Source: Malus domestica | Taxonomy: Eukaryota; Streptophyta; Magnoliopsida; Rosales; Rosaceae | Reading direction: 5' to 3' | Length of the DNA stretch: 64,000 nucleotides | Assembly (NCBI RefSeq): GCF_042453785.1 | Contig: NC_091665.1 | Coordinates: 24,395,501-24,459,500 of the forward strand | Part shown: positions 11,412 through 21,560 of the stretch, one piece after another | How positions within the stretch are numbered: the stretch's first letter is position 1 | Layout: each line of letters starts with the position of its first letter | Program-made: the position numbers and the translations under genes | Notes under the pieces: model-generated | What the model saw: the letters and a program-made list of their open reading frames with translations, nothing else | Database searches by the model: none | Told to the model about the DNA's origin: nothing

Positions 11412-12038
11412 GGATTTTGGCTAATGTTAACATGGATGTATTTTATTAACGTTAACATGGATGTATTTTATTAATCATACAGTCTTATGTTATGACTTAT
11501 AACTTAGCTTTGCACTAGTATTTTGGCTTATGTTAACTAGCCATTTTGTAAATTATGGAGATCTATTTTGGCTAATGTTAACTAATGTTAACTAGGATTT
11601 TCTAAATTATGGAGATCTTATGTACTTGTATTTGTTGAAGTTGCATGTATTGGCCACTATTATTTTTCTCCTGTTGGGTGATAGAGTTTAAATCAAGCTA
11701 CATTTGCAAATTAAACCCAATTCTATTAGCAGGTAATAGAAACAAAACAATTGTCAATTTTTTTTAAGATTCATAATATACATGGCAAAAATATGCTCCA
11801 ATTAACCCATATCATGAGATTTGTAGCATTACTCTATTACACAATGACAAAAATTTGTAGTCCTAGTCTAAGCAAACACAAATCTGGTGAACAGTACTGT
11901 TTTTCTTATCCTGCTTCTTAGTCCGAGACTGCACCAAACGCTTCACTAAGTTAGTCCAGCTTAGTCCAGTCTAAGCCAGTCCAGCTTAGTCCCGGCAGCT
12001 AGTCCAGTCCGAGACAGTCCGGCGCAACAAACGCACCC
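11412..12038 (+). other. 3' non-coding region and right subterminal repeats of the inner element
   Basis: It holds two copies of a 26-bp unit built on TTAACATGGATGTATTTTATT (near 11425-11475) and a few TTTGGCTAATGTTAACTA repeats. The last about 130 bp is rich in CTTAGTCC/AGTCCAG motifs in both orientations, which are likely transposase/Myb binding sites. The left end has matching GGACTAGACTATAGTCC motifs at 5368-5391. Confidence 0.6.
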
Positions 12039-12280
12039 TAATGGCACTAGGTGGGACCCACTTTCACAAACGGCTTCACTAGCCGGTCTTAGCGAGAGAC
12101 CCCGAAACCCACGGGACTAGCTAAGACCTTCCATCATCCTCTCTTGCCTTCGTCCACTCTTGCTACATCCTTTCTCACCTTTGTCTGCTTTGCTGCCTTG
12201 GGTTCATCAACCTTGATTTTCGACGGCATGGGCTTCAATGAAAGCTAGAACTTAGAAGATAGAAAAAATTTTACGGATAG

Positions 12281-12435
12281 GTTCATCTATCTCTGTCTCA
12301 AATTTTTTACGGCATCGACCTCGACCTCGATTTTTTACGACTAGGTTCATCCATCTCTGTCTCCAATTTTCGATGGCATCGACCTCGACCTTGATTTTCG
12401 ACGGCTGGGTTCATCCATCTCTATCTCCAATTTTC
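12281..12435. repeat. 64-bp tandem repeat in the outer element
   Basis: GGTTCATCCATCTCTGTCTC recurs near 12280, 12344 and 12408, a 64-bp period, with CGACCTCGACCT blocks between. More diverged traces (TTTTCGACGGCATGGG) lie upstream near 12215. Confidence 0.8.
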
Positions 12436-12920
12436 AATTTCTTAAATCTAATTCGCAATTTATCCCAAATTTTCATTAGGAAAATAGAAATTTTGGATAT
12501 GCATTTCTTGTCAAGTTTTAAAATTTTTTGGTCAAGCATCAAGAGTGAACTTGAATTTGGGGATTAGATTAGAGAGAAAATTGCGATTTTCTCACAAGAA
12601 GAAGCAGATTATGTAGGAAATTTGTTTGGGATTGTGGGAAGAAAATTGCAATTGGTTGTTGCTGCTTGTAATTTCCAACGAGGAAGAAGAAAAAGTTCCT
12701 GCTTGTAATTTCCAGCGAAGAAGAAGAAGAAAGAGTTCTTGTTTGGACCCAAATTGAGTCGTTTGTGCTAATTTGATGTCAAATTTGTGAATTGCATGTT
12801 GAAAATTTTCTATCATACTTCTTAGTCCGACACTGCACCAAACGTTTTAATAAGTTAATCCAGCTTAGTCCTTGAAGTTAGTCCAGTCCAAGATAGCCCG
12901 GTGCAACAAACACATCCTTA

Positions 12921-13440
12921 TAATATTCCTCCACTCCTTCACCTCCATCTTTTATTTCTCGCCTTGAGTGTTTCAACAAGGCCTCTCCAAGACACCTTGC
13001 TAACACAACGCCGTCTTCTAACGCAGCGCAACCGCCTTGGCCTATGTCTGGTGTCATAAGGTGGAGAACGTCCCCGGAAACACAAACATTGCCTTTGCTA
13101 ATGTTTCCTCAAAAAATCTCCCAAGGATGTCTATATCTCAGTGGAGATGATATAAAAGCATCCAAGTTAATGCTTTCTATTACTTCTCTTACTTTCTCAT
13201 GTGCCTTTCCAAGGTTGCTTAGAATATATTGCTTCAGTTGAGCTGGGCTTTCTTCTAGCTCTCGCTATGTTGGATGGTTATTCAATAAGTTGGATTACAG
13301 TACAAGATCAACGGAAGGTGGGATTTGACGATTCCAAAGGAAAGTAGAGAGATTGATGGTGTCTGAAACTCTACTTTTGCAAACATCTGTGTGTTTTTTA
13401 AGAGAACCAGATAGAAAATAAAGAAATCTTAAATTATTTT
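12921..13440 (-). pseudogene. 5' part of the disrupted FAD-monooxygenase pseudogene
   Basis: 12921-13262 (minus) matches the first part of exon 6 of the two intact paralogues ([32 protein letters not shown]). It has a TGG-to-TGA nonsense change at 13109-13111 (the Trp of the WGNISKGN motif). Directly upstream, at 13268-13440, the sequence jumps to the 5'-flank/5'-UTR region equivalent to 19555-19730 of the first intact gene (TTGGATGGTTATTCAATAAG). Exons 1-5 and all introns between are therefore deleted. Together with 5025-5232 this is one pseudogene with an internal deletion, a stop codon and a transposon insertion. Confidence 0.9.
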
Positions 13441-14813
13441 GTAGGATTAATCTCAGTTTACTATCCTGAAGTTTCTTGGTTTTCAACATTTAATACATGA
13501 AGTGTTTTTCATCTCAGAGTGGTACATAAAGTCATAATTTTGAAACACTTTCATACATCTATTAAGTTTGATGTTAAATCAGTCATTAACTGATGACGTG
13601 GCGCTTACGTGGACAGTGGCTAAGAGCCACATGTCTAGGGGCCCACATAAATATTAAAAAATTTAAAAAAAAATTTTAAAAATTAAAAAAAGGTTTATGG
13701 GTTGTCCTCTACCTTAACCCTCAACCCCCTCCCTCCCTTCTCTCCTCTGCACACCTACCCTCAATTCCCTCTCCTAAACCCTTAATTCCATCTCCCATAT
13801 TTTCTTTCTTTCATTCTTCTTTTTCTCCTTCTATTTTGTCCCTTTTTCTTGCTTTTTTTTTTCAAACCCTAAAAATTTACATAACCCAATTTTCAGGCAG
13901 AGCTTCAGCGGCATGGGATGGGGTTGGTGTGTAGCCAATCGTAGTCATCCATCTCTGTCTCCACAAGCAGATTCTCACCCCCTTCTCCAATCCCACCCCA
14001 CTTCTACCTTGTCTTCCATCTTCAGCCCCAGAACGTCGCAGCCCAAGTGTTCATCGAGCGCAAATCGCAGAAAAATGTCATCGCAATTGAGCCTTCACCT
14101 CGTCAAATCACCGTCGTGAGTGTCCAATCAGCCGGACCCACATTTCCTCATTGCCAACGATCGCAGATCTATGGTCACATTTAAAGGCAAGCTTAGTGAC
14201 GGCGTCGAAGCGGGAGAAAAGGGAAGGGATGTTGGGTTTTGGCCGTGCGGTAGAGGTGGGTCTAATTGGGAGATAGATTTTGGTCAGCGATCGAAATGGA
14301 GCCCGGCATGGATCTGTATGGGTCTGCCAAAAAGGCCCGGTTGAAGATGGAGGAGTTGAAGGGTGAACTGCAGTTGATGAGGTAGTTGTCTGAGGGAGTG
14401 AATGAGGTTGTGAAATGGAGGAGAAAAAGGAGGGTTTGAGAGAGAAAATAGAGATTAATGATGTTGAGGGTTTAGGAGAGGGAATTGAGGGTGAGTGTGC
14501 AAAGAGGGTGTGCAGATGAGAGAAATGAGGGAGGGGGTTAGGGGTTGAGGTATGGGACAACCCAGAAACTTTTTTTATTTTTTTATTTTTTAATATTTAT
14601 GTGGGCCCCTATGACACGTGATGCCTAGTCATTGTCCACGTGAGCGCCACGTCACTAGTTAACGGCTAGTTTAACAGCAAACTTAACATATGTATGAAAG
14701 TTTCTCAAAACTATGACTTTATGTACCACTCTGGGATGAAAAAAACTTCATGTATTAAATGTTGAAAGTCAAGAAACTTCAGGGTAATAAACTGAGATTA
14801 ACCCTATTTTTAA
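13441..14813. mobile_element. Fold-back Mutator-like element with about 350-bp inverted repeats
   Basis: 13441-13795 and 14455-14813 are long imperfect inverted repeats. GATTAATCTCAGTTTA at the left corresponds to AAACTGAGATTAACC at the right, and shared blocks continue inward (ATGTGGGCCCC, GTTGTCC, CCCTCAATTCCCTCTCCTAA). The inside is C/T-rich on one side and G/A-rich on the other. Open frames of low complexity (13913-14119 plus, 14108-14560 minus) look like side effects of this composition. Long TIRs suggest the MULE group; TATTTT occurs at both flanks, but a clean 9-bp duplication is not visible. Confidence 0.75.
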
Positions 14814-15111
14814 TTAACTTTGTGTACGTGGAAGTGACAAGGCTAACACAGATGCTCCGCTTTGCCATATCAGATAGTTTAACGTGATTTTTTTTTTTTT
14901 ACGTAAGAATGAGGAACAATGAGACGCAAAATTGACATTTAGGGGGTTAAGCGAGACATTTTGAGATTTAGATGCAAAGTGAGATTAGAGTTGAGTTTTA
15001 GGGTTCAATGTCATAATTTAGGATTCCACTTTCATGCAACGTAACATTAATTACTATGAGTATTGAATGATATGGATTCACGAGATACAATCAAAATAAG
15101 CGTAATGCTAA
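14814..15111. other. AT-rich spacer
   Basis: I see nothing coding or structured between the fold-back element and the next MITE. Confidence 0.5.
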
Positions 15112-15485
15112 GAGCATCTCCAAATAAGATGTCAAATTTAAAACATCAAAATGAAATTTGATGGCCTATATGGCAGTTTGACATTTTGTATAATTTTTTG
15201 CTAAACTCGATATATTAAATAGTATGTCATTCTATAATTTTTTTTATCCTTTTGTGGGGTCTAATTATTGAGATAGCCAATCAAATTCTTGGAATACAAA
15301 TTACATTTATTATATATTGCTTCACAATTATTAAAAAAATTATTAAATGAATTCGACACTTGATGGCCTTGCCTTTAAATAACTCAGCGCCACGTAGGAA
15401 ACTGAAGTTTCGATTGAAAAAAGTTTGTTGTCATTTTTACTGTTGTATCTATGTGACAGTTTTGACATCTTATTTGGAGATGCTT
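15112..15485. mobile_element. Tourist-like (PIF/Harbinger) MITE with near-perfect TIRs
   Basis: The left GAGCATCTCCAAATAAGATG and the right CATCTTATTTGGAGATGCTT are inverted copies over more than 20 bp. The flanks are TAA at 15109-15111 and 15486-15488. It is 374 bp, AT-rich, with no coding capacity. The conserved TIRs suggest recent activity. Confidence 0.88.
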
Positions 15486-15488
15486 TAA

Positions 15489-16233
15489 GAAGACTAACTA
15501 TTTAGATCAAATTGTGTAAACCATATGACATGATTATTCAAGATTGAATTATGACCTAAGTGTCGATTAATGTATTTATTTCATGTGGTGATCATGATTT
15601 TCAAATTTGGTCTAAAAATTGATTTGCCTAACATTCCTCTGAAAATAATAATCAAATCCAATCCAAATCATCCAATATTCATAAAATTTAATATTAGAAT
15701 TCCTAATGTGCATGTTGTGGAATTCTCTACTGGGGATGGCATAGCCTTAAATAAAGTTAAGGGCGGGGTTCAAACAAGAAAAGATTTACGGTAGATACCT
15801 AGGCACCCAAAGACGAGGAATGGCGTAGTAAGCGACGAAATGCTTTGGGGAGTTGATTTACGCAACATTTTAACGCTAAAATTTATGTAGCATGGAATAA
15901 TTTTCCCGTAATTTATGGCGGCAATTGGACATGTCATTGTGGGATGATGACGAATGGGATTACGATTGGGATGACATACTAAGGACAAGTGACACTAACA
16001 ACAACCAACTTTCAACCTTATTGCCCTTTTAGATTTTGTGCAAGGGGCTTGTAGATAATGATTAAGAAAACTCCATCTTGCTGTTTTGCCCTCGAAATTC
16101 CGACATGTACATACTGAATATATCTACGCTTCTTGAATTTAAGCTTGTTATCAAAATTGACTAAAAATATGATTGTGGAAAAGGTTTATAGGGCAACTAT
16201 GAAGGATAATTTTGTCATAATGGGATATTGGGA
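15489..16233. other. Intergenic DNA; right part is a segmental duplicate
   Basis: 15489-15770 is unremarkable AT-rich sequence. From about 15780 onward it is homologous to the region starting near 19890 (for example GGGATGATGACGAATGGGAT in both). This marks the start of the tandem duplication that also contains the monooxygenase genes. Confidence 0.7.
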
Positions 16234-16242
16234 TTACTTTTC

Positions 16243-16626
16243 GAATAAATTGTAGCTATGATCCCTTAACTTTAACTCAATTGGAGCAATGGTCCCTCAA
16301 CTAAAAATCCATTATCATTGGTCCCTCAACTTTAATTCAATTGGAGAAATGATCCCTTAACTTTAACCCAATTGTAGCAATGGTCCTTCCAACATAACTC
16401 GTTTTGACAAAAAATTTGACGTAGTTAACAAAAATGACCATAATTACACACTTTGATGAGTTGAGAGACCCTAATTATATAAATGGTTATTATTTTGACG
16501 AAATTGATGAAAAAACTTATAGCTACACATTTTGATAAGTTGATGGACCAATGGTAATGAATTTTTAGTTGAGAGACCATTGCTTCAATTTGATTAAAGT
16601 TGAGGGACCATTGCTACAATTTACTC
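16243..16626. mobile_element. Mutator-type MITE, insertion proven by an empty site
   Basis: The ends GAATAAATTGTAGC and, in complement, GAGTAAATTGTAGC are inverted repeats. Inside are repeated blocks built on AATGGTCCCTCAAC in both orientations. The 9-bp duplication TTACTTTTC is at 16234-16242 and 16627-16635. The duplicated region downstream of the second monooxygenase (about 20511-20530) has a single TTACTTTTC and no element, so it is the pre-insertion state. A 9-bp duplication fits the Mutator superfamily. Confidence 0.9.
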
Positions 16627-17035
16627 TTACTTTTCTTTGGTGGAAGCCATAAGCCATAGTGGCATTACAATTTGGAGGAGATAGGCGGCAATCAAATTGC
16701 AATAATTCCACAAAATGCTTTATGTTATTAGCAGTTGAGCACTAGGATAATTAATATTCTCGGTTTAAACTCAGTCTGGCGGTATTCCTCTTCTTAATGT
16801 TGAAAAAGTCTCAAGTTCGAATTTTCTTTGCGGTTGAAGTTGAAAACGAAAAATTAAACTAAACTTAGTCACAAATGTCTAATATAATTGTGATATAATA
16901 TGATTAAAACTCTTTTTCATACTAGTGACAAAATTACAAGTAGGGTAAGAAAGGTCTTTTACTAATATAATTGCAATATAAGCAAGATTACTTGGAAGTC
17001 AAATGAAAATTAATATACAGAAGAACTGCATTGTT

Positions 17036-19520
17036 TTAAGAGATGCTGAGCTTCCCACAATCAAAATCAGACTTCTTCAACAGCAACCCAGCAAGAATTG
17101 GAGCCAGATATTTGTCCCTCAAAAAGTTCATGATTTTCCCATCACTCTCTTGAAAAAAACCAACCACTAAAGCTGTGCTGATCAGATCAAAGCTTCTCCA
17201 TCTCCTCTCAGTAGCATACTTCTTCAACCCCGTCTCAATCCTCTCATATTCTTCCTTTCCTTCTTCACCCGCCTTATCTTTTGTTTCGTGCCGTGAGCTC
17301 TTCAACAAGGCCTCACCGAGACACCTTGCCAACACAACACCGTCTTCCAATGCAGCGCACCCGCCTTGGCCAATGTCCGGGGTCATGGGGTGGAGCGCGT
17401 CTCCTGCAACGCAAACATTGCCTTTGCTGATGTTTCCCCATAGAATCTCCCAAGGATGTCTATATCTCAATGGAGAGGATACAAAAGCATCCAGTTCGGT
17501 GTTTTCTACTACAGCCTTTACTTTATCGGGTATCTTTCCGAGCTTGCTTAACATGTATTGCTTCAGTTGACCTGGGTTCTCTTCTAGCTCTTTCTCTACA
17601 AGACATGAAGAATTAGCAAAAAAAACGTGACACACACATTGATAGTTTCTGAATTGCAACGAGAATGTGACACACATTTGACATTTTTTCTAGTTCTCTC
17701 TACAAGACATGAAAAATAAATAAATAAAAGTGACACACATTTGACATCTTTTCTTAACAAGTGATATTATTCTTTAAAATAGTCTAAACAACGGGGAGAA
17801 AATTTGAACTCGGGTGCAGAAAGGGAACGCATTCGCTCTACATAGTAGCAGAAAATACAGTTTGAATTGAGAACAAAAATACTTACTTTCAAGGATGATT
17901 GAGAGCCAAAACTTTTGGCTTAAATAATAGGAAGTAAGCAAAAAAGTCTGAAAATTGGTGTGAGATGCTTACCTTGGCTGGTAGGAGCCCAAGTGTAGTA
18001 CCAATGAACAGTTTTATCATCACAAGGGATTACACCATATCTAATACCATTTCCAAAGAACTTCATAAATATGGGATCAAAACCATGGCTGCTCTTGAAG
18101 TTGGCAAGGCCTCGGATGGCAGATCTCCCTGTAAACGCCGGCTGCTTGAACCCTAGCCATTTAGCAACCACGGAGTTCACTCCATCACACCCAACTAAGA
18201 CCTATTCAATCACGGCATTGATGTATAAGCAGTTAGATCAAAAGATACCTATACATAGAGTTCAAAAAACTAGAGCGTGGAACCTAAAACTAATTGATAG
18301 CGATGAAGAGGAAACACAGTAAGGCAAGGCTCTACATTCCCTATGTGGGATATGCTCTCAACAATACCTTGGCCTTGAGGATGGTTCCATCAGCAAGATG
18401 CACCAGCTTCAAGTAGCCTGATTCGTCAATGGAAACCACCTTGGATGAAAACCTAATGGTGCCACTAGGGAGTTCATCTGCAAGGGCTTCCAAAAGCAAT
18501 CTCCTTTTCACGCGACGAACTTCATGATCTCCGCTGCACATCATGGTAAAATCTCAATTATATCTGAGCATGCTTGCATCAAGAAGCTGGAGAACGATGT
18601 TGGGGGGCTGAAAAGCATGCGAAAAAGGAGATGCAGCAACTGGAGGAATGTAAGCTATTGAGGGGATTAAGTATATATTTGGAAAACTTACTTCTTTCCC
18701 TTGGCCTTAAATGACATCTCAAACACAGGAAGCCCAGAAATTGTTGAGGAAGTCACATTCCTGCATTCACAGCACCGTTCAGTTCCGTGCCAAAAAAAGC
18801 ATCACACGGAATCATTTCTACACTGCCTGCTGAAATAATTTTACTTATTCATCAAACAAAAGGGTATATAATTTATGTCACTTATTCATTTTTGATACTA
18901 TATATCGAAATTAATTCGCACATGAACAAAATAGTTCAAAAGGAGATGGATCGAATATAAGGCCGGAGGCAGAGACTGCGTTCTGTTGTATATGTATGTG
19001 TGATCTCAAGGTGTCAAGGCACGCACCAAAACAGGCGTTCATGAGGGTTTAGATTGATTGACCATTGGATAACATAACATATCAAAACTGTCCACAACAA
19101 GTAGTTATAAGAAAGAGATGAGGTAGGGTCGGAATATAATTACCCACGAAGTGCCCCATGTTGTTGGCGAAGAGTATCACCAGTGCCAAGGGCATCCAAG
19201 GCCTTCCATGCATTTGTCCATGTTGTTAAAGTAAACCCGGTCGTCCTCAAACTATCCGACGATTCTAAAACTAAGCTCCGAATCCCCAGCCTGCAGCAAA
19301 AACAAAATTAATTTTGCTTATTGCTTGCAGTCTGAGTGAACATATTTGCAATTAATCATATTAACAAGTTTTGGTACATAGTAGTAATTAAAACATATTA
19401 TTATCCAGATCAATCTGAAAACTTGAAGAGAGAGAGAGAGAACCTGTGAAGCCCCAAGGCTGCAGAAAGACCAGCAATTCCAGCTCCAACAATTACAACA
19501 CTTTCTTCTACTACTTCCAT
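17036..19520 (-). CDS. FAD-dependent monooxygenase (MO1/MO2, urate-hydroxylase-like), copy 1
   Basis: A single-component flavoprotein monooxygenase of the salicylate/p-hydroxybenzoate hydroxylase type; the substrate is unknown. Six exons on the minus strand: 19444-19520, 19144-19290, 18692-18760, 18368-18533, 17973-18201 and 17036-17595. All junctions are GT-AG; the CDS is 1248 nt, 415 aa. The N-terminal Rossmann motif is [19 protein letters not shown] (GxGxxG). The DG motif is [15 protein letters not shown] in exon 5. The FAD-ribityl GD motif is [20 protein letters not shown] in exon 6. No transit peptide is obvious. It is followed head-to-tail by a second copy at 20917. Exon 6 is about 99% identical to that copy while exons 1-5 differ much more. 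Intron 5 contains a partial duplicate of its own acceptor region (CTACAAGACATGAA again near 17700). Confidence 0.92.
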
Positions 19521-19724
19521 GAGTGATGATATTATTGACGCCGTTTCGGAGTTGCTCTGTTGGATGGTTATTCAATAAGTTGGATTACAGTACAAGATCA
19601 ACGGAAGGTGGGATTTGACGATTCCAAGGGGAAGTAGAGAGATTGATGGTGTCTGAAACTCTACTTTCGCAAACATCTGTGTGTTTTCGAAGAGAACAAG
19701 ATAGAAAATAAAGAAATCTTAAAT

Positions 19725-19860
19725 TATTTTGTGGGATGAATCTCAGTTATTACCTCAACTTTTTTAGTTTTCAACATTTAATTCATAAAGTTTTTTTCAT
19801 TTCAGAATAATACATAAAATCATAATTTTGGAACACTTTCATACATCCCTTAAGTAAATA
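19725..19860. repeat. Relic of the fold-back element end upstream of copy 1
   Basis: TGAATCTCAGTTATTACC, ACTTTCATACATCCCTTAAG and the sequence between match the left inverted repeat at 13441-13575, at the same distance from the shared 5' flank. Only this end remains. The insertion therefore predates the duplication that separated this gene from the pseudogene, or the end was carried along by it. Confidence 0.7.
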
Positions 19861-19887
19861 GTATCAGAATAGTATCAGGTTCAAAGG

Positions 19888-21560
19888 AGAAAAGGTTTAC
19901 AGTAGATACCATGGCATCCAGCCACGAGGAATGGCATAGTAAGTGACGAAATGCTTTGGGAAGTTTATTTACGCATCATTTTAATGCTAAAATTTATGTA
20001 GCATGGAAGAATTTTTCCATAATTTGCGGCGGCAATTGGATATGTCATTGTGGGATGATGACGAATGGGATTACGATTGGGATGAACACTAAGGACAAGT
20101 GACACTGACAACAACGAACTTTCAACCTTACTACCCTTTTAGATTTTGTGAAAAGGGCTTGTAGATAATGATTAAGAAAAAAGAAACTAATGAAAATGGT
20201 TTTAAAACTTTGAGTTTTAACGGTAAGGACAAAATAAAGGATAAAGTGAATAGTATCAGGTTTGACTTTTTAGTGTAAAAATGTGGTTTTTCATTAAAAT
20301 GAACCGTACCTCGGGCTTTTCGTTAAAACTCCCTTAAGAAAACTCCATCTTGCTGTTTTGCCCTCGAAATTCCGAGTTCATATACATATTGAATATGTCT
20401 ACGCTTCTTGAATTTAAGCTTGTTATCAAAATTGACTATGATAAATGAAAAATATGATTGTGGAAAAGGTTTATAGGGCAACTATGAAGGATAATTTTGT
20501 CATAATGGGATATTGGGATTACTTTTCTTTGGTGGAAGCCATAAGCCACAATTTGGAGGAGATAGGTGGCAATCAAACTGCAATAATTCCACAAAATGCT
20601 TTATGTTATTAGCAGTTGAGCACTAGGATAATTAATATTCTCGGTTTAAACTCAGTCCGGCGGTATTCCTCTTCTTAATGTTGAAAAAGTCTCAAGTTCG
20701 AATTTTCTTTGCGGTTGAAGTTGAAAACGAAAAATTAAACTAAACTTAGTCACAAATCTCTAATATAATTGTGATATAATATGATTAAAACTCTTTTTCA
20801 TAGTAGTGACAAAATTACAAGTAGGGTAAGAAAGGTCTTTTACTAATATAATTCCAATATAAGTAAGATTACTTGGAAGTCAAATGAAAATTAATATACA
20901 GAAGAACTACATTGTTTTAAGAGATGCTGAGCTTCCCACAATCAAAATCAGACTTCTTCAACAGCAACCCAGCAAGAATTGGAGCCAGATATTTGTCCCT
21001 CAAAAAGTTCATGATTTTCCCATCACTCTCTTGAAAAAAACCAACCACTAAAGCTGTGCTGATCAGATCAAAGCTTCTCCATCTCCTCTCAGTGGCATAC
21101 TTCTTCAACCCCGTCTCAATCCTCTCATATTCTTCCTTTCCTTCTTCACCCGCCTTATCTTTTGTTTCGTGCCGTGAGCTCTTCAACAAGGCCTCACCGA
21201 GACACCTTGCCAACACAACACCGTCTTCCAATGCAGCGCACCCGCCTTGGCCAATGTCCGGGGTCATGGGGTGGAGCGCGTCTCCTGCAACGCAAACATT
21301 GCCTTTGCTGATGTTTCCCCATAGAATGTCCCAAGGATGTCTATATCTCAATGGAACGGATACAAAAGCATCCAGTTCGGTGTTTTCTACTACAGCCTTT
21401 ACTTTATCGGGTATCTTTCCGAGCTTGCTTAACATGTATTGCTTCAGTTGGCCTGGGTTCTCTTCTAGCTCTTTCTCTACAAGACATGAAGAATTAGCGA
21501 AAAATGTGACACACATTGATACAGTTTCTGAATTGCAACGAGAATGTTGTCTGAGATGCT
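19888..21560. repeat. Segmental duplicate of 15780-17655
   Basis: The downstream flank plus last exon of copy 2 aligns with the same region of copy 1. The far part (19888-20530) is moderately diverged, while about 20530-21550 is almost identical. Each copy carries one private insertion (16243-16626 in the first, 20181-20333 in the second). Confidence 0.88.
20181..20333. mobile_element. Small 153-bp MITE with 9-bp duplication
   Basis: The 9-bp duplication TTAAGAAAA is at 20172-20180 and 20334-20342. The paralogous site downstream of copy 1 (near 16061) has one uninterrupted TTAAGAAAA. The ends are AAGAAACTAATG and TCGTTAAAACTCCC. A second member of the family lies inverted at 60621-60772. It is non-coding, and the superfamily is uncertain (9-bp duplication suggests Mutator-like). 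Confidence 0.85.

Larger units (their letters stand above)
5334..12038 (+). mobile_element. Inner PIF/Harbinger element, apparently complete and coding-competent
   Basis: The left end is GGGCACGTTTGTTTG, and the right end in reverse complement is GGGTGCGTTTGTTGC. Both are flanked by TAA (5331-5333 and 12039-12041), the 3-bp duplication typical of the superfamily. The element is 6705 bp and carries the two genes expected of an autonomous PIF/Harbinger transposon in the same orientation: a DDE transposase (8838-10220) and a Myb/SANT-like DNA-binding protein (10421-11411). Both are free of stops. A long non-coding 5' part (5334-8837) contains a 2.6-kb TG-rich block. Intact ends, perfect short duplications and open frames suggest a fairly recent insertion. 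Confidence 0.9.
5233..12917. mobile_element. Outer PIF/Harbinger-type element, non-autonomous, itself interrupted
   Basis: The ends GGGGGTGTTTGTTTG (left) and the complement of CAACAAACACATCC (right) are inverted. They are flanked by TTA at 5230-5232 and 12918-12920. Removing the element and one TTA rejoins the monooxygenase exon collinearly with the intact paralogues. Without the inner element its own sequence is only 5233-5330 plus 12039-12917, about 980 bp, with no coding region that I recognise. Its subterminal sequence (TTAGTCC/CAGCTTAGTCC repeats, GCACCAAACG) matches that of the inner element. It is thus a non-autonomous relative of the element that later jumped into it. Confidence 0.85.

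Noticed and set aside
14108..14560. 150-aa Pro/Ser/Thr-rich frame in the fold-back element
   Set aside because: It covers the C/T-rich inverted-repeat arm and low-complexity core. No conserved motif or splice structure supports a captured gene.
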